A stretch of 60,071 bases of DNA from Martensiomyces pterosporus (taxonomy: Eukaryota > Kickxellomycota > Kickxellomycetes > Kickxellales > Kickxellaceae): positions 1 through 60,071 of the forward strand of contig MU604031.1 in the NCBI GenBank assembly GCA_025201845.1. Reading direction: 5' to 3'. A program made the position numbers and the translations under genes. This document shows, piece after piece, positions 11,342 through 19,958 of the stretch; the first letter of the stretch is position 1, and every line of letters starts with the position of its first letter. Below the pieces are notes generated by a model. That model was not told the origin of the DNA. It saw only the letters and a program-made list of their open reading frames with translations, and did no database searches.

Positions 11342-12351
11342 TTATTGTAAACAAACAGTGCAGCCGTTGTAAAATGTCGTGTCTGAGCGGATCGAGAGGA
11401 TATCGTCGAATTTCCTGTTTGAAGGAAGGGCCTCGCCAGTGCCTTCGACTTGGAGGTGGTATGCCTACAGCTTTCAGAAAAGCACCCAGCAGTCCAGCAG
11501 TTTAGTGCTTTGGGCAAAGGAGAGACCTGATTTAAGCGTAAACAAAGGCGATTATCAACTACCTTGTCAGGTCGCACCGAAAGCCCCATCTGTCTAGCAA
11601 ACTGGCTGGCTGCGTTTCCGATAACCGCATTCTATGCCAGAGGAAATGCGCAGCCAGAGGGGGAGATAGAGCATGTTAGACATAGATATTGTGCATCCTA
11701 ATTAGCATTGATGGAGTGCGGACTGAGCAGTGCCAGTGCTCACCTTGTTAACAAACACAGCCATCGACTTCTTCTGGGACTTCACACATAGGTACAGCCG
11801 ATCAGACATGGCCATGCTAGGGTTGCCGGCCGCCTTGCCCTTCAGGCGCATCAGCTCGACCCTTGGCGATATTTTGGGCTGCTTTTTTGGTTTCGGCGAG
11901 GATGCAGATTCCTCAGAAGACTGGCTCTTCTTGTCCTGGGTTTGCTTGATGGCTTGCAATGCTGCTATCTGCTCTGGCGCCAGCGTCTTCTTCGTTTCGG
12001 GCGGGATGTCTTTGGGGCCTCTACACAAAACGAAACAACTGCTATACTTAGCCACATTTCTGTGTGGCACTGGCTTTGTTGGGTGGCGGTAGCTTGTGTC
12101 CACTCGCTCAAGTGCAGGACATAGCGGACTTACGTTCTAGCAGGTCGCGTGTATGCACTAATGGGGGTGCTGTTTATGGCTGCTGAGGCTGGGGGGTTGC
12201 TTTCGGTGGGGATGCTGGCGCAGTGGTGTGCATGAGGGTTTCCGTGCTCCGAGCAGAAGCGCTGGCGGCAATAGCTGCACGAGACAGGCAAAAAGTCTAG
12301 CTTGGCGCAGCCATCGAGCGCGCAATTCGATCCAATATGCGGCAGTTCCAT
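11342..12351 (-). CDS. AN1-type zinc finger protein, ZFAND1/Cuz1-like
   Basis: ZFAND1/Cuz1 proteins bind Cdc48/p97 and the proteasome and help clear arsenite-induced stress granules. Four exons join in phase: 12351-12134, 12020-11744, 11631-11563 and 11464-11342, giving 228 residues. Residues 1-50 hold one AN1 finger (LDFLPVSCSYCRQRFCSEH then HAHHC). A basic linker follows, then the C-terminal ubiquitin-like region: SMAVFVNK, QFARQMGLSVRPDK, LQVEGTGEALP and a final DTTFYNGCTVCLQ, which lines up with the end of animal ZFAND1. The small exon 3 and exon 4 were placed from this conservation; reading through intron 3 gives an unrelated tail. The single finger and length fit Cuz1/ZFAND1 better than multi-finger stress-associated proteins. 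Confidence 0.87.
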
Positions 12352-12673
12352 AGCTCAGGCGTAAGCAGATGGCGGTGGTGTGTTGATAGATACTGGATAC
12401 GAGTGTAAATAGCAGCAGCCTCTGGGCTGGGTCGAGTGGTCCTGCCAGGTATGCTATATATTGCCAGGCAGTCAACAGGCAGAGTATGGTGCTCGACGCG
12501 ACAGTGTCGCAAATGCGATGCATCTACACTTGAGCGCGGCTCTTTATGCAAGGGCAAGGCGTGGATGGCGCTGTTGCGAGCACAGATGCTAGCTTTTGCT
12601 GCTGCTACCACTGCCACAGTTAACAAAATACAAAACGAATGATTTGTCTAAACGGCAGTCAGAGTAAGAACTG
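12352..12673. other. intergenic region between LysM and AN1 genes
   Basis: 322 bases between the stop of the LysM gene and the start of the AN1 zinc finger gene, both leftward. It should contain the AN1 gene promoter. I see nothing else. Confidence 0.4.
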
Positions 12674-14011
12674 CTACATTGTGAATGAAAAATCTCGCTG
12701 GATGCTCTCGTACGGAACAATGGCCCACGATGGGTTGCGCCGATGGTTAGTGGGACAGCCATAGGCTGGTGCGGCTGGCGGCTGGCGGCCCGCAGGGTCT
12801 AGGAGCACCTCTATGATGGTGATAGGCATCACGGCTGGCTTCATCCCACTGTTCCTCTCCTCCTTGTATCTAGTGTTCACATAGTCGATGTATGCTAGAC
12901 TGTACTTTTCCGAGCACATGCGCAGTGGGATGTACAGGAACTCTCGAGTCGATATTTCGTTTGGCTGCCAAAGGCGATTCAGCCGTTTCAAATGTGATAT
13001 CTACATAGAAGTAAGCAAGAAGTGGGAGCAGAGGTGCATAAAAGTGCATAGTTAGTGATGCAGTCTTGGGTTTACTGGCTGGTCAGAGCCAGACTCGAAG
13101 CGCAGGTTTGGATTGTGCAGTAGACATTCCATGTGGAGAGAAATGCAAGCTGGGAGGCTAGGGCTGCTTACGGATGTTCCATATTGTATGGATATGCCCT
13201 CCAAGGTGTCGCTGGCACGGATATGGTGCTGTATCATTTTGATTGTGCGCGGTGGCTGCTGTTGCTGCTGCAGAATCAACGAGGGAGACTGGCTGTTGCT
13301 TCCCTCAGAGGCCGACAGGCCAGTGCCTGTATACATTCGCAAAATGTCCTCACCCAAACGAGCAGGCAGCGACGTGCTGGGTGCACTTGGGTGCCGCTTT
13401 CCACAGCCATCTGCTGCCCCGATAACTAGGGAAGAGCAGTTGGTGTCTGGCCGAGACACCAAGTTGCTCTCCTGTGCAGGCAGTAGACCTGCACAGTCTG
13501 GGGTATGAAAATCGCTGTCAGCCTTGACATGAACCATGTGCGTTTCGGAGCGAGGCAGCGGCGAAGATATGGCTTCGCAGATGCTCTCTAAAAGGCTCTC
13601 TTGAGCTTGTTTCGCTAATGAGTGCTCAAAGAAGTCAGCATCTGCTGCCGAGGGCGACAAGAGAGGGTCATGGGCAGCTCGGACCCGCCGAGCAGCGCGC
13701 CTAGGCGATAGCTGCAAGGGCTGGTCAACCACAGCAGAAGCATAAGCGTCAGATTTAGCACTGGAACCATCGTCCCATGGGTTTCTGTAGCTGCCGTCAT
13801 CTGCCACATGCTGATATCGCGTAAGGCTGTCGTTATGGAATGCGTTGGCACTCCTGCCACCCATGCTACCCATGCCGGTGCTTCTGCTGCTACTCCTGCT
13901 GCTACTCCTGCCACTGCTGCTGCCACTACAGGTTTGGCTTGTATTGCTGGCCTTGGCGCTTATGTACTCCAGGCTCGCTACTACCGTCGACACCGATGTG
14001 GGTAGTGTCAT
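12674..14011 (-). CDS. intracellular-type LysM domain protein
   Basis: Two exons, 14011-13172 and 13000-12674, give 388 residues. One LysM module sits at about residues 262-306: HHIRASDTLEGISIQYGTS before the intron, then ISHLKRLNRLWQPNEI and FLYIPL after it. There is no signal peptide or membrane segment, and the long serine-rich N-terminal part looks disordered, so it resembles the animal LYSMD1/2 type rather than secreted chitin-binding effectors. A short glutamine run lies just before the module. The region after the LysM contains MPITIIEVLLDPAG and ends with WAIVPYESIQRDFSFTM. Function is unknown; chitin or peptidoglycan binding should not be assumed from one module in a protein with no export signal. 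Confidence 0.82.
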
Positions 14012-14414
14012 GTATGCTCCTCCAGCACGGTGTATATGCGCATAGACCAAGAGCTGGCAGTGCCGCTGGCACACAGGGCTGTCACCACTGCTGCGATTCC
14101 ACCTGCTGCTGCCACCTGCTAGTTCGCAAATGACCGCTATAAATACACGGTGCTGCTTTTCTTTGTTGCTGTTCAAACAAGGCACGTGCTATGGCTGCTG
14201 CGTCCAACGTCAAGCTTGGCATGTATCAGTTTGGCAGCAGCAACTGCAAGTGTGGAGCGGAGCAAGTGTATTAATACTATTTAATGAAGGGGAGGCAGCA
14301 GTGCCAGGAAAGAAAAGCGGCTGCTGTGCTGGCCCTGCCCTTGAAAGCAGAAGGCAGCTCACGTCACGCACCAACTCCGCACATGCACAGCCATTGGCCC
14401 GTTTGGGCCAGCTC
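14012..14414. promoter_or_regulatory. upstream region of LysM gene
   Basis: 403 bases between the start of the LysM gene and the stop of the epimerase gene (both leftward). Presumed promoter of the former and terminator of the latter; no motif stands out. Confidence 0.4.
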
Positions 14415-14936
14415 TTAGGCTCTATGCTCCTCAAGCTCCACCAGCACACCACCACAGTCCTTTGGGTGGAGAAACACGACGGGCAAGCCGTGGGCGCCGG
14501 TCTTTGGCTCTTCGTTGAGCGCGCGAACGCCCTTTGCCTTCAGGGTGGCCAGCGCCTCTCTGATGTCCGAGACATTGAGGCAGATGTGGTGGATGCCCCC
14601 GCTTGCATTCTTGGCCAAAAACCCAGCAATGGGGCTCTTGTCGCCGTACGGGTGCAGAAGCTCAATCTTGGTGTTTCCCAGCTCCACAAAGACCGTGTAC
14701 ACACCATGCTCTGGCATTGGCACGCTCTCGCTCACTTTGTCTGCTTGCATCACATCGCGCCAGAACGAAGACGCCTGCTCCATGTTAGGCACCGCTATTG
14801 CAACATGGTTCAGGTGCCCCAGCTTCCATGCTGCCGAGCCCTTGACCGACTCTGTTACAAATGTGCGCCGTAAGGCAGGAGCAAGAGAAGCGGCAAGCGC
14901 TGGCTGGGTAAGCCGACGGCGGAGAGTGCTGAACAT
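14415..14936 (-). CDS. methylmalonyl-CoA epimerase, mitochondrial
   Basis: Single exon, 173 residues (human MCEE has 176). It interconverts (2S)- and (2R)-methylmalonyl-CoA between propionyl-CoA carboxylase and the B12-dependent mutase. The first 25-30 residues are rich in Arg, Leu, Ala and Ser with no acid, typical of a mitochondrial presequence. The vicinal-oxygen-chelate fold is visible as two halves: LNHVAIAVPNM with His44, and GGIHHICLNVSDI with His116/117, closing with GGVLVELEEH carrying Glu168; these are the expected metal ligands. IELLHPYGDKSPI and KDCGGVLVEL are characteristic of the epimerase rather than glyoxalase I. No other enzyme of the pathway is in the window. Its presence implies a methylmalonyl-CoA route, which yeasts and most ascomycetes lack. 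Confidence 0.93.
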   Translation of the reverse strand: MFSTLRRRLTQPALAASLAPALRRTFVTESVKGSAAWKLGHLNHVAIAVPNMEQASSFWRDVMQADKVSESVPMPEHGVYTVFVELGNTKIELLHPYGDKSPIAGFLAKNASGGIHHICLNVSDIREALATLKAKGVRALNEEPKTGAHGLPVVFLHPKDCGGVLVELEEHRA

Positions 14937-15174
14937 TGCGTGCTCTATTCCGAAATTCGAAGCTTAAAGTGTCCTGACGACTCGTAGCAATAAAACAAAG
15001 CCAATGTGGGGCGTCGATGCGAGAGAACGAAGGAGAAAGAGGCTGCTGGCCATGCTCACACGAGGTGATAGCAGCGATTATCCGGCCGTGGGAAACAGCA
15101 GCAGATTGGGGCTGGAGGAGAGTGGTGCTTGTTCATCCAAGTGGTTCTGGCAGCAAGCCGTTTTGTTTGTTATT

Positions 15175-17781
15175 TCATTGTCGTCTAAAGTCAGTATGCT
15201 GCCCGCTGGTGGTGGTGTCGTCATCCAGCATGTTGTGGAATGGGATGTAGCGCCTCAGCCGGTCGTTTTCCTGGCGGAGGTGCTCGATCTCCTGGCGCAG
15301 GGCACGCGTCTGGCTGCATTCCTCACGGAGCGCCATTATCTGCTCCTGAAAGACAAAGTTTTGCCGGATCATGTCAAGGTGCATGTTGCGTATTTCGCCG
15401 CGAATCTGCTCGCGCAGCGGTGCAAGTGCATCAACCAGCAAATTCTGAAGCACGCTGCTGCTGACAGAGCCTAACCCAATGCTCGGTTCGTGCGTAGAAT
15501 TCGTATCTGACTGGCCCGCAGCCGCAGCGGATGTGATGGTAGCACTCGAAGGAAGGTGCTGTGGCTGCTGGCTATGAGTGCACGTTAATGGGTCTTGCGA
15601 CTGCTGGTGACTGCTGGTTCCCTGCGCTGCCCTCGGCTTCGGTCGCTCCAAAGCTGGTCTGTGCGCGGATGGTGGGCTGGGTTGGCTGGCATTAGCTTCC
15701 TGGGCAAATGCTGGCATTGAGACGGGCGAGACGCTGGCTCTGGCTTCCTCTTTGTGTTCCTCTTCCTCGTCCTTTTCGGGCGATGTGCCCATACCAAGCC
15801 CTGCTGATTTGTGCTTGTTTCGCAGGTGCATCAGGAGATTGCTTGCCAGCCTTGAGGGCGACTCCACAGCATGCTGCTTACTCTCAGGACCCTGGTACCA
15901 AGCCTTGCTCTTTTGATCTCGCTCAGGGGTAAACATCTCCATCATCGAGTCACCAATGTCGTGGGGTTGCGCCAGCTTGTGGTCGTTGCTAGAGCCATGC
16001 AGCCGTAAGGGAGGCGAATGACCTAGTCCCTCAAGAATATTGTTTCTGTTAAAGTCCTTATCTTGAGCCACTTCACCGTTGTCAGGTGTCCTGTGGCTGC
16101 CCTCAGTGGTGCCAGACGAGTCAAGCCTGCTCAACAGGGGTAGGGGCAGAGTGCCAGCCGCGATGCTGTTTCTCACAGTAGTTTCTGAGCTGCTGTGTCC
16201 ACGCACGCCCGGCGTCTGTGTGGGTTTGGCTGGCGAAAGGAGGTCCATATACGAGCGATCCTTTACCAGAATGCTGTTGTTCTCCATGTCTTCGTCCGCT
16301 GCCGGTGCAGCTGATGATGGCGGCGCTTTACTTTCGGGCTGGCTGAATATGCTGCTAGCAGCCGTCTGGCGGTGCGTTTGCAAATGAGACGGCGCGGAAG
16401 CTTTCGACGACGCATTGCTGCCAGAGCTCAGCTGATACTCATTGACAGATGCGCGGAATTTGCTAATGCTAGGATGGTGGGGTGGCCGCAAGCTAGCGTC
16501 GTTTGCTCCTTTGGTAGAGGCAGCCGCAGGAGCGAGGCCAACGCTAGCTACAGTCGAGCCTCTGGCGCGTCTGCGCTCTGCAAGGGATGTGCTGCTGGTT
16601 CTTTCGTCAGAGCTCCCATTCCGCGAGTGTGCACCATCGCGAGTTGACGTCCGGGGTTCGCGGCTGCTCGATAGGGAGCTTGCCGATCGCCGCAGAGGAT
16701 ACGAGGGCGCACCTCCATTGCCTGCACTTGGCTGTGTAAAACTAATGCCAACCACTGACCGCCTGGCATCCACAGACTCCTTCCACAATGGAACCGAAGG
16801 CCCACGCAGGTCGTATATGACAGCATCGCCATCGATAGTGCCGGCACCAACAATATATGGCTCATGGCAGCATGCCAAGCACGTCAGCGGCGACTGGGCT
16901 GTGATGCTCAGCGCACTGGGGTTGTAGGCATTGGTGTCTGTAACAATGATGCGGCTATCCAAGCCTGCGCTTACTGCAAGAGTGCTGTTGATCGGGTGGA
17001 AGGCAAGGCTGCGGATGGGCGCTGAGTGCACATGCAAAAACGTCTTCAACGGCGCCATTCCAGAGCGAGATGTGTCAAACAGCTGCAGCAGGCCGTCCTC
17101 ACTACCAACTGCTATCTGAGACCTGTGGATGGGCGAAATATCGATGCATGTCAGCGCCTTTTGCGTAGCCGAGCGCAAATCTGTGCGCGTGTTGTGGAGC
17201 AGGTTGAACAGCGCGATTTCACCACCACGGGACGTCGCTGTTGCTATGGCCCTCTTCTTCGCATTGACCGCCATGCACGATATGTCGTTTTCGTGGGTCT
17301 GGCACACTGCTGTGTATTCCCTGCGCACAAAGTCCCAGCGCCGGACCTGCCGGGTTGTGTTGTTGGCGACAAACATCACCTCAGAGTTTGGGCCGTAGTG
17401 CTGCACGGCCACAACATCCATCGGCCCTGGCTTCTCCGACCTGCGTGTTAGCTTTATATCCTGTAGCGGCTCGCCAGTCCTGCTGTACTGCCGAATAGCT
17501 GTGCCGTGCCCGCCAACAACGAACGTGCTACCGCCCGCAGCCCACGAAACCGATTTTATTTCGTCAACAGCAGTGCCAGCGCAATCGGCGGTGTACGATG
17601 AGTTCTGGAATATCTGCACATGCTCGCTGTCCTCGTTGGCAGCAAAGCTACTGCTGGTGCTTGCACTTGAAGACCCACGGCGTGGTCTGGTGTACGAGGC
17701 TGTCTTTTGTTGCTTGGACCCAGATGCGCTGATATCCCAGACACGCACGCAGTCGCTAGTCGCTGCTACCAGGGAGTGCAT
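15175..17781 (-). CDS. NEDD1-like gamma-tubulin targeting WD40 protein
   Basis: Single exon, 868 residues. NEDD1 brings the gamma-tubulin ring complex to centrosomes or spindle pole bodies and to spindles. Residues 1 to about 345 form a WD40 propeller (VRVWDIS, AVDEIKSVSWAAGGSTFVVGG, VRRWDF, ENDISCMAV, ALTCIDISP, PIRSLAFHP, AVIYDLR). A long serine/proline-rich linker follows. The last 70 residues match the C-terminal helical region of animal NEDD1: LREQIRGEIRNMHLDMIRQ, then IEHLRQENDRLRRY near the end. That N- and C-terminal pair distinguishes it from generic WD40 proteins. The start codon faces the mgs1 gene across a 316-base divergent spacer. Confidence 0.85.
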   Translation of the reverse strand: MHSLVAATSDCVRVWDISASGSKQQKTASYTRPRRGSSSASTSSSFAANEDSEHVQIFQNSSYTADCAGTAVDEIKSVSWAAGGSTFVVGGHGTAIRQYSRTGEPLQDIKLTRRSEKPGPMDVVAVQHYGPNSEVMFVANNTTRQVRRWDFVRREYTAVCQTHENDISCMAVNAKKRAIATATSRGGEIALFNLLHNTRTDLRSATQKALTCIDISPIHRSQIAVGSEDGLLQLFDTSRSGMAPLKTFLHVHSAPIRSLAFHPINSTLAVSAGLDSRIIVTDTNAYNPSALSITAQSPLTCLACCHEPYIVGAGTIDGDAVIYDLRGPSVPLWKESVDARRSVVGISFTQPSAGNGGAPSYPLRRSASSLSSSREPRTSTRDGAHSRNGSSDERTSSTSLAERRRARGSTVASVGLAPAAASTKGANDASLRPPHHPSISKFRASVNEYQLSSGSNASSKASAPSHLQTHRQTAASSIFSQPESKAPPSSAAPAADEDMENNSILVKDRSYMDLLSPAKPTQTPGVRGHSSSETTVRNSIAAGTLPLPLLSRLDSSGTTEGSHRTPDNGEVAQDKDFNRNNILEGLGHSPPLRLHGSSNDHKLAQPHDIGDSMMEMFTPERDQKSKAWYQGPESKQHAVESPSRLASNLLMHLRNKHKSAGLGMGTSPEKDEEEEHKEEARASVSPVSMPAFAQEANASQPSPPSAHRPALERPKPRAAQGTSSHQQSQDPLTCTHSQQPQHLPSSATITSAAAAGQSDTNSTHEPSIGLGSVSSSVLQNLLVDALAPLREQIRGEIRNMHLDMIRQNFVFQEQIMALREECSQTRALRQEIEHLRQENDRLRRYIPFHNMLDDDTTTSGQHTDFRRQ

Positions 17782-18097
17782 TGTAGAGCAACCTCAATAT
17801 CTGGCAAGAGCAAAATATTAGGGAAAATGGAGGAAAGCGAAGAAGCAGCAAAAGGATACCGAGGCGAGCTTGTTTATTTTTTTTTTATCGGCGGTTCTGC
17901 TCCTGTCGTCAACAAAGCGGATCAGCCGATTAACCACTGCAGCTTCGATGATGGCGCTCGCCAGAAAATGTGGCTTTGGTGCTGCATCATGGTGCAGCTC
18001 TTGCTCCAAACGTGGTTCCGCTCTACTCTCCGCTCTTTTGCTAGCAGATGCGTCTATTGCCGCCGCGTGTGTTTGTCTATATTCAGCATTGCCAACA
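17782..18097. promoter_or_regulatory. divergent promoter region NEDD1 / mgs1
   Basis: 316 bases between two opposed starts, containing a T-run at about 17875-17886. The right part is open in frame with Mgs1 and has ATG codons at 17948 and 17951, so a longer Mgs1 form is possible. Confidence 0.5.
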
Positions 18098-19786
18098 ATG
18101 AGCAGCCTTGTCTCATGCCCAATTTGCAGCAAAAGCGTGCCTGACTGGTACATGAATGGCCACTTGGACAGCGAGTGCAAAGGCGCCGGCAGCGCCGACG
18201 AGGGCAAGTGTGAGAGCAGCGCTCCGGCCAGGGACGATGGTGCCTCCACCGCAAGCCCAAGCAGAAGCCGTAAGCGAGCGAGCATGCTGCCGACTCAGCG
18301 GCACCCACCGTCGTCGCCCTCGATGACCACAAAGAGAGCCCGATCTGGATCCAGCTTAGGCGATGCTCAGCTGACTGATGCGCCTGCCTTGCTACCACAC
18401 ACAGTTGCAGCTGCGGAGAAGACAGCGCCGCCAGGGTCTCAGCAGAGCTGGGCTGGCGGCGAGCATGACAGCGCTCTTTGGCCGCAGCAAGGCGTCAAGG
18501 CAGCTCCTGCGCTGTCAAGGGCTGCGTCGGGCTCGGCCATAAGCGAGGTCAGCGATGAAGAGAGGCGGCTGCGGAACAAACAGCTCCCGCTAGCTGAACG
18601 GCTCCGTCCACTGACGTTGGATACCTTTGTGGGACAAAAGGGTCTTGTTGGGCCCGGAGGAATACTGCGCACTATCATTGAAGGCGACCAGATATCATCG
18701 ATGGTGTTCTGGGGCAGCCCCGGACTCGGAAAGACCACGCTGGCTCGGATAATTGCCCGCAGGACGAAGGCTGTTTTTAGGGAGATGAGTGCTGTCAGTC
18801 AGAACACCGCCGACGTCAAAAAGGCGATAGACGAGGCAGGGAATATAATCCGCCTTACAAAGAGGCGCACGATCCTGTTCCTCGATGAGATACACCGGTT
18901 CAACAAGGCGCAGCAAGACACGTTTCTGCCTCACCTGGAGCGTGGCCAAATCATACTCATTGGCGCCACGACAGAGAACCCGTCGTTCAGGCTGAACGGG
19001 GCATTGCTGAGCCGATGCCGGGTGTTTCACCTGGCGAACTTGACCGAGGAGGACATCTCTTGCATTGCATCTAGGGCAGCCAAGCTGAAGCAAGAGGATG
19101 CGGGCCAAGAGCCAGTCGGTCTTGATAGCACCATCTTGTCGTATATCGCAAGCGTAAGCGATGGAGATGCGAGGGTTGCAATCAACGCTATTGACTTGGC
19201 GATGAGCGCGCTGCCGGCTGGAGACAGGTTGACTCTGGAAGGCGTCATGCGGGCACTCCAGCGCTCGCACGTTGTGTACGGCGCGGACGAGCACTACGAC
19301 CTCATCTCGGCGCTGCACAAAAGCGTGCGTGGCAGCGATGCAAATGCTGCCCTGTACTGGCTAGGACGGATGCTGCAGGGTGGCGACGATCCGCTGTATG
19401 TCGCAAGGCGGCTAGTTCGCATGGCATCCGAGGACATTGGACTCGCAGACAACCACGCACTGCCGCTAGCCATGTCTACGTACCAGGCGTGCCAGGTCAT
19501 GGGAATGCCCGAGTGCGACACGATACTTGCGCACTGCGTGACATACTTGGCGAGAGCACCCAAGAGCGTCGAAAGCTACAAGGCGTTCAACCGAGTGAAG
19601 GCTGTGCTGGAGAGCGAGAACCCCTGGCCCGTGCCACTGCACCTGCGCAACGCACCGACGCGTCTGATGAAGGACATGGGCTACGGCGAAGGGTACAAAT
19701 ACAATCCGGACTTTGAGGAACCCGTTGACCAGGACTATCTGCCAGAGGCAATGAAGCATCGCGACTTTTTCAGCGACTCAAACTAG
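18098..19786 (+). CDS. mgs1: Mgs1/WRNIP1-type AAA+ ATPase with UBZ finger
   Basis: Mgs1/WRNIP1 binds ubiquitinated PCNA at stalled replication forks and modulates polymerase delta. From the ATG at 18098 the single exon gives 562 residues. A Rad18-type UBZ zinc finger opens the protein (C7, C10, H22, C27). After a serine-rich linker comes the clamp-loader-like ATPase: LAERLRPLTLDTFVGQ, Walker A GSPGLGKTT at about 207-215, Walker B LFLDEIHRFNKAQQD near 260, sensor 1 GATTENPSF, then SRCRVFHL. The C-terminal MgsA region includes YDLISALHKSVRGSDANAAL and the RAPKSVESY motif. I chose 18098 because the finger begins at once and known homologues start close to it; two in-frame ATGs lie 50-51 codons upstream. 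Confidence 0.94.
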   Translation: MSSLVSCPICSKSVPDWYMNGHLDSECKGAGSADEGKCESSAPARDDGASTASPSRSRKRASMLPTQRHPPSSPSMTTKRARSGSSLGDAQLTDAPALLPHTVAAAEKTAPPGSQQSWAGGEHDSALWPQQGVKAAPALSRAASGSAISEVSDEERRLRNKQLPLAERLRPLTLDTFVGQKGLVGPGGILRTIIEGDQISSMVFWGSPGLGKTTLARIIARRTKAVFREMSAVSQNTADVKKAIDEAGNIIRLTKRRTILFLDEIHRFNKAQQDTFLPHLERGQIILIGATTENPSFRLNGALLSRCRVFHLANLTEEDISCIASRAAKLKQEDAGQEPVGLDSTILSYIASVSDGDARVAINAIDLAMSALPAGDRLTLEGVMRALQRSHVVYGADEHYDLISALHKSVRGSDANAALYWLGRMLQGGDDPLYVARRLVRMASEDIGLADNHALPLAMSTYQACQVMGMPECDTILAHCVTYLARAPKSVESYKAFNRVKAVLESENPWPVPLHLRNAPTRLMKDMGYGEGYKYNPDFEEPVDQDYLPEAMKHRDFFSDSN

Positions 19787-19958
19787 TCATTCCAGCTGTG
19801 CTTCTTGATGAAGGGCGATAAAGCTGTTGGCAGTGAATATACTATTTAAAGGGGGCGAAGGGAGTGGAGATAGACAGTTGGCGGAGTGGCATGGAGAGGC
19901 AGGGGCTGCCTAAGCTCAAGGCTGCCAAAAAGTGGGGGAGAAAATGAGGCAGGCGGAG

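Noticed and set aside
12674..14936. possible secondary-metabolite or effector cluster around the LysM and epimerase genes
   Set aside because: The LysM protein has no signal peptide, the epimerase is primary metabolism, and no synthase, transporter or pathway regulator is adjacent.
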